DNA of 64,000 nucleotides from Dactylosporangium vinaceum (GTDB taxonomy: Bacteria; Actinomycetota; Actinomycetes; Mycobacteriales; Micromonosporaceae): the NCBI RefSeq assembly GCF_019904175.1, contig NZ_CP061913.1:7316001-7380000 (forward strand), written 5' to 3'. The notes beneath the pieces are model-generated. The model saw nothing but the letters and a program-made list of their open reading frames with translations. It was not told where the DNA came from and made no database searches. Position 1 is the first letter of the stretch. The number at the start of each line of letters is the position of its first letter. This document shows, piece by piece, positions 60,454 through 64,000 of this stretch. A program made the translations under genes and the position numbers.

Positions 60454-61347
60454 GTGAGCAGGCTGAATCTCGGCACCGAGGGCGCCGTCGCGACGATGGT
60501 CGCGAGCGCGTCGGTGAACCAGGCGGGCGCCGCGCTGGCCGCCCGGGCGTTCCCGGCGATCGGGCCGGCGGGTGTGGTCGCGATCCGTCAGCTGGTGGCC
60601 GCGGCCGTGCTGCTGCCGGTGGCCCGGCCGAACCTGCGCCGGATGACGTGGTCGCAGTGGTGGCCCGCGCTGCTGCTGGGGCTGGTGTTCACCGTGATGA
60701 ACATCAGCCTGTACACCGCGGTCGACCGGGTGGGCCTGGGGCTCGCGGTCACGCTCGAGTTCCTGGGACCGCTCACGGTCGCGCTGTGCGGCTCCCGGAC
60801 ACCCATCGACCTGGTGTGCGCGGTCGTCGCCGGGATCGGCGTGTACGTCCTGGTGCTGCCCGGCCCCAGCACCGACGTCGTCGGCCTGGGCCTGGGTCTG
60901 CTGGCCGGGGCCTGCTGGGCGGCGTACATCCTGCTCAGCCGCCTCATCGGCGCTCGCCTGCCCGGCCTGCAGGGGCCCGCGGTCGGCACGGCTGTCGCGG
61001 CGGTCCTGTACCTTCCGGTCGCCGTCGTCATGCTGGCCCAGGGCCGGTTCACGGTGACCGCGCTGGCCTACGGGATCGGAGCGGGCGTGCTGTGCTCGGT
61101 CGTGCCGTACGCGGCCGACGTCGTGGCCCTGCGCCGGGTCCCGGCCCGCTTCTTCGGCCTGGTCCAGAGCGTCCACCCGATGCTGGCCGCGCTGGCCGGC
61201 GCGGTGATCCTGGGCCAGGTCCCGGCCGCGCACGTCTGGGCCGGCATCGTCATCGTGGTCTGCACCAACGCGGTCGCCGTCGCCGTGGCCGGGACGCGGG
61301 CCGCCCGGCTGCCCGAGCCGCTGCTGGCGCGGCCCGAACCGTCATGA
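60454..61347 (+). CDS. EamA (DMT) family transporter
   Basis: A 297-residue membrane protein with ten predicted helices in two EamA repeats. The MNISLYTAVDRVGLGLAVTL and TLEFLGPLTVAL blocks resemble RhtA-like amino-acid exporters. GTG 60454 starts the frame. It is divergent from a LysR gene. Export of amino acids or a metabolite is likely. Confidence 0.87.
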   Translation: MSRLNLGTEGAVATMVASASVNQAGAALAARAFPAIGPAGVVAIRQLVAAAVLLPVARPNLRRMTWSQWWPALLLGLVFTVMNISLYTAVDRVGLGLAVTLEFLGPLTVALCGSRTPIDLVCAVVAGIGVYVLVLPGPSTDVVGLGLGLLAGACWAAYILLSRLIGARLPGLQGPAVGTAVAAVLYLPVAVVMLAQGRFTVTALAYGIGAGVLCSVVPYAADVVALRRVPARFFGLVQSVHPMLAALAGAVILGQVPAAHVWAGIVIVVCTNAVAVAVAGTRAARLPEPLLARPEPS

Positions 61348-62091
61348 CTCGCCGTCGGTCTCGCTGGCCGCGCCGCGGCGGCGGAGCATGCCGAAACCCG
61401 GGATGCCGATGATGGCCTGGCGCAGGTCGCGGGTCACGTTGAGCAGCTCGTGGATGTCGGGTCCGACCCGGTCGAGGGTGGCCAGGATCGGCATGACGTC
61501 GGTGTTGAGGTGGTGGGCCAGGCGCGGCAGCTCGTCCACCATCCGGATCGCGGCGGTGACCTCGTCGGCCGACAGGTTGTCGACGAACCGCTGCAGCGAA
61601 GGCTCGTAGGCGGAGATCAGCCCGTCGGCGGTCCCGGCCGTCTGCGCCGCCCGCACGACCACCGCCGCCGCCTCACTCGACGTGCGAGCGGCCTCCGTGA
61701 CAAGTTCCGCGGCCGCGCCTGAGGTGCGCTGCGCCTCCGCGACAAGCGCCGCGGCCGCGCCCGACGTGCGCTGCGCCTCCGCGACAAGCGCCGCCGCCCC
61801 GCTCGAGGTGCGGGCGGCCTCCGCGACAAGCGCCGCGGCGGCACCAGACGTCCGCTCGGCCTCCGCGACCACGGCGGCCGCCGCGGCGCCGGCCGCCCTG
61901 ACCTCGGCGATCGTCTCGTCCACCGCATCGACGGCCACGGTGGCCCGGGCCAGCAGCAGCTCGGCCCCGTCGACGAGCCGCACGACCCGCCCGGGCAGGG
62001 CAGCGACGGCGGCGACCGTGCCGACGGCCGTGCCGGCGGCGGACATGGCCAGGTCGACGACGTTGGACAGGCGGGGCAGCGGCAGAGGCAT
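61342..62091 (-). CDS. 14-residue-repeat protein, unknown function
   Basis: A 249-residue protein. After a hydrophobic N-terminal segment (residues 10-33) and a charged helix, six repeats of a 14-residue unit (consensus SGAAAALVAEAxRT, residues 68-151) form a regular amphipathic helix. A C-terminal domain (about 155-249) has no recognised fold. The unit is close to a two-heptad period, suggesting a coiled coil or a membrane-surface helix. It overlaps the EamA gene by 6 bases. Confidence 0.6.
   Translation of the reverse strand: MPLPLPRLSNVVDLAMSAAGTAVGTVAAVAALPGRVVRLVDGAELLLARATVAVDAVDETIAEVRAAGAAAAAVVAEAERTSGAAAALVAEAARTSSGAAALVAEAQRTSGAAAALVAEAQRTSGAAAELVTEAARTSSEAAAVVVRAAQTAGTADGLISAYEPSLQRFVDNLSADEVTAAIRMVDELPRLAHHLNTDVMPILATLDRVGPDIHELLNVTRDLRQAIIGIPGFGMLRRRGAASETDGES
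61639..61890. repeat. Six 42-bp tandem repeats inside the 14-residue-repeat gene
   Basis: The segment encodes six successive copies of a 14-residue unit. The units differ in protein and DNA sequence, so they are aged duplications rather than a recent slippage array. Confidence 0.65.
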
Positions 62092-62133
62092 ATGGCAAGT
62101 GTGCCCAATCGGAGCCACCGTGATGCGGTTTGT

Positions 62134-62517
62134 TCAGTCCGCCCGGTCGTAGGCGGCCTGTGCCGCCGACACGTCACCGAGGTGCTCGATCGACCACTGT
62201 TGCAGCGCCCGGAGCGGCCCGAGCAGGGTGCGGCCGGCGTCGGTGAGCGCGTACTCCACGCGGACGGGCACCTCGGGATGGACCGTGCGGCGCACGAGCC
62301 CGTCGCGTTCCAGCCCGCGCAGCGTCTGGGTCAGCATCTTCTGCGAGATGCCCTCGATGCGCCGCCGCAGCTCGGAGAAGCGGGCGTCGCCATTGCCCAG
62401 GATACCGACGACGAGCACGGTCCACCGGTCGCCGATGCGGTCGAGGATGCGCCGGGTCGGGCAGTCGGCGTGATAGGGGTCACCACCGAAGAGCGACTCC
62501 ACCTGCGTGGTTACCAC
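62134..62517 (-). CDS. HxlR-family regulator
   Basis: A 127-residue winged-helix regulator: YHADCPTRRILDRIGDRWTV (Cys19) followed by FSELRRRIEGISQKMLTQTL. HxlR/HypR-type proteins often use this conserved Cys to sense disulfide or aldehyde stress. It is divergent from an NAD(P)-binding oxidoreductase gene across a 192-base region with several dyads. Confidence 0.9.
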   Translation of the reverse strand: MVTTQVESLFGGDPYHADCPTRRILDRIGDRWTVLVVGILGNGDARFSELRRRIEGISQKMLTQTLRGLERDGLVRRTVHPEVPVRVEYALTDAGRTLLGPLRALQQWSIEHLGDVSAAQAAYDRAD

Positions 62518-62536
62518 AAAGTGCCTTCTTCCCGCC

Positions 62537-62617
62537 GGAGACCTGGTCTCCTACGGTAACCGAGGCGGACGTCGAACCGTAACGGCGTCCTGCCGGGTCG
62601 ACAACCGAACCGGTTCG
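62537..62617. promoter_or_regulatory. Dyads in the HxlR/oxidoreductase intergenic region
   Basis: GGAGACC-T-GGTCTCC (62537-62551) and CGAACCGGTTCG (62606-62617) are perfect palindromes. GGTTACC near the HxlR start also has an inverted partner, GGTAACC, about 43 bases away. Which of them is the HxlR site cannot be told by eye. Confidence 0.4.
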
Positions 62618-62709
62618 ACAACCGAGCCGCGTCATGGGCCGGTCCGGATGGGTGACCAAGCCGTATCAGCGGCCGAGCCCGAAGCAGTCCCGTAGCAGAG
62701 AGGCACATC

Positions 62710-63357
62710 ATGTCCCGCATCACCGTCATCGGCGGCACCGGATACGCCGGATCGGCAATCGTCGCGGAGGCCGCGGCCCGCGGCCACGAGGTCACCGCGT
62801 TCAGCCGCTCGCTCCCGGCCGAGCCGGTCCCGGGCGCGTTATACGTCCAGGGCGACGCGGCGGACGAGGCGGCCCTGAGCGCGGTCGTCACGGGCGCCGA
62901 TGTCGTGGTCGGCGCGCTCGCCCCGCGCGGCGCACTGGCCGGGAACTACCGGGCCGTCTACCTGACCATCGCCCGGCTCGCCGACGCCGCGCACGCGCCG
63001 CTGTACATCGTCGGCGGCTTCTCGTCGCTGCGCCCGGCGCCCGGTGCGCCGCGCTTCGTGGCGGACCTGAGCGACGCCCCGGCCGCGTTCCACGACGAGA
63101 TCCGCGCGGCCGCCGCGCTGGTCATGGACGACCTCCCGGCCACACCGGACACGCTCGACTGGGTGTTCGTGAGCCCGGCCTACAGGTTCGGCTCCCACGT
63201 CCCCGGCGAGCGCCTGGGCCGCTACCGCCGCGGCGGCGACATCGCCGTGCAGCCCGAGGACGGCGGCGCGATCTCCGGCCCCGACTACGCGCAGGGCTTC
63301 GTCGACCTCATCGAGCGGGGCGACGCCCACCGCGCCCACGTCAACCTGGGGTACTGA
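62710..63357 (+). CDS. NAD(P)-binding oxidoreductase (YwnB-like SDR)
   Basis: A 215-residue atypical SDR: SRITVIGGTGYAGSAIVAEA gives the nucleotide motif, and the short C-terminal half fits the YwnB/BVR-B group. GAGAGG precedes ATG 62710. It is divergent from an HxlR regulator with a sensor Cys, a typical stress-response pair with a quinone or aldehyde reductase as target. Confidence 0.85.
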   Translation: MSRITVIGGTGYAGSAIVAEAAARGHEVTAFSRSLPAEPVPGALYVQGDAADEAALSAVVTGADVVVGALAPRGALAGNYRAVYLTIARLADAAHAPLYIVGGFSSLRPAPGAPRFVADLSDAPAAFHDEIRAAAALVMDDLPATPDTLDWVFVSPAYRFGSHVPGERLGRYRRGGDIAVQPEDGGAISGPDYAQGFVDLIERGDAHRAHVNLGY

Positions 63358-63467
63358 GCGCCGGCCACGGCGTCGGCGGCCGCGGCGGTCGACGAGGATC
63401 GCCGCCGGGCCGGGAGGGTTTCCGGGAAGGGGCGGCGCGCAGTACTTGACGGTTGGATCATTGGGGC

Positions 63468-64000
63468 ATGGCGGAGTCGCATGGCGGGGCGGCGGGGCGG
63501 CCACGGATCGGCATCGGGTGGCCGCTGGCCGCGGGTGTCGCCCTCGGGATCGCTTCGTTCTGTGCGGACCTGGTCGACGGCACGCTGCGGACGGTGCTGC
63601 AGTTCGTGGCCAGCACCGGGTTCGCGTGGGGGTGTGCGGCGTTCGTGGCCGCGTTCCCGGCGCGGACCCGGCGCGGGGCGGCGGCCGCGGCGATCATCGT
63701 GCTGTGCACCGCCACCGGCTGCTACTACTGGCTCAACCTGCCCGGCGGGTTTCGGCCGGGCGGGCAGTTCGGCCCGTTGTTCAAGGCGTTCGCCTACTGG
63801 ATGGTCCTCTCCGTCGTCGGTGGTGCGCTGCTCGGGCCGCTGGCTCACGCGGTGCGGACCGACCGGGCGCGGCGGGCGGCCGTCGCGGCCGGGGTCGCGT
63901 GCGGGCTGCTGTCCGGGGCCGGCATTGCGATAGTGACCTCACTGCTGGCCGCCGGGAACTACGGGCGGGCCGGGCTGACCGAGGGCATGCTGCAGGCGGC
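63468..64000 (+). CDS. DUF6518-like membrane protein, cut by window edge
   Basis: The frame is open from ATG 63468 to the window end, so only the first 177 codons are visible. They encode about five membrane spans (for example IGWPLAAGVALGIASFCADL and GFAWGCAAFVAAFPARTRRG). The pattern fits the DUF6518 family of actinobacterial membrane proteins of unknown role. Confidence 0.65.
   Translation, partial: MAESHGGAAGRPRIGIGWPLAAGVALGIASFCADLVDGTLRTVLQFVASTGFAWGCAAFVAAFPARTRRGAAAAAIIVLCTATGCYYWLNLPGGFRPGGQFGPLFKAFAYWMVLSVVGGALLGPLAHAVRTDRARRAAVAAGVACGLLSGAGIAIVTSLLAAGNYGRAGLTEGMLQA

Overview
The window is very GC-rich, densely coded actinobacterial chromosome: G/C at third codon positions throughout, many GTG starts, ATGA/GTGA gene overlaps, and families typical of soil actinomycetes (DUF3618, DUF6158, FhaA-like FHA protein, HxlR, Rrf2, VOC). 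A soluble chemoreceptor-like protein hints at a motile lineage such as Actinoplanes or Cryptosporangium, but genus is inference. I see no rRNA, transposase, integrase, phage gene or CRISPR array. Both ends cut genes: the tail of an FAD-linked oxidase on the left and the front of a membrane protein on the right.

Layout. 1-5.4 kb: an oxidase tail and NmrA-like protein, then small stress-type proteins (YtxH-like, DUF3618, STAS, acidic and Asp/Gly-repeat proteins, DUF6158), three of them behind sigma-B-like promoters, then a transglutaminase-like protein. 5.4-14.9 kb: DUF3500; regulator/target pairs (TetR/DUF1772, MFS/TetR, LtrA opposite a MarR-GNAT fusion) with clear palindromes; a glucose-dehydrogenase-like enzyme; an EEP nuclease; a double GNAT. 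15-25.2 kb: secreted enzymes (peptidase-MA-like protease, GH26-like glycosidase, tannase family esterase), an aldo/keto reductase opposite a TetR, a HEAT-like protein, and an NmrA-type reductase opposite a Cys-containing Rrf2 regulator with two mirrored operators.

25.3-32 kb is an alpha-xyloside uptake operon on the minus strand: sugar-binding lipoprotein, two ABC permeases, a GH31 alpha-xylosidase (YicI type), and a last gene that is only the C-terminal part of a GH3 enzyme. It has a near-consensus promoter with a perfect LacI-type palindrome at the start site. 32-39.4 kb: LipB, a short SPFH-like protein, an HtrA-like protease, and a MoxR-DUF58-VWA-VWA operon whose DUF58 gene is frameshifted so that it reads into the next gene. 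39.4-51.4 kb: two LacI regulators, a proline-rich membrane protein, a GAF-GAF-MCP protein, a flavin disulfide reductase, VOC proteins, an IMPase-like protein with an altered metal motif, a ribokinase-like kinase and a methyltransferase.

51.5-58 kb is the most unusual block. An amidohydrolase and its IclR regulator are transcribed away from a five-gene operon encoding a CaiB/BaiF CoA-transferase, a citryl-CoA-lyase-like protein, both subunits of a LigAB-type extradiol ring-cleavage dioxygenase, and an MDR oxidoreductase. Two matching palindromes flank the shared promoter region. The set looks like a ring-degradation route finished by CoA activation and C-C cleavage, and I do not recognise it as a textbook pathway. 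58-64 kb ends with an APH-fold protein, an FHA protein, LysR/EamA and HxlR/NAD(P)-binding divergent pairs, a protein of 14-residue repeats, and the cut membrane protein.
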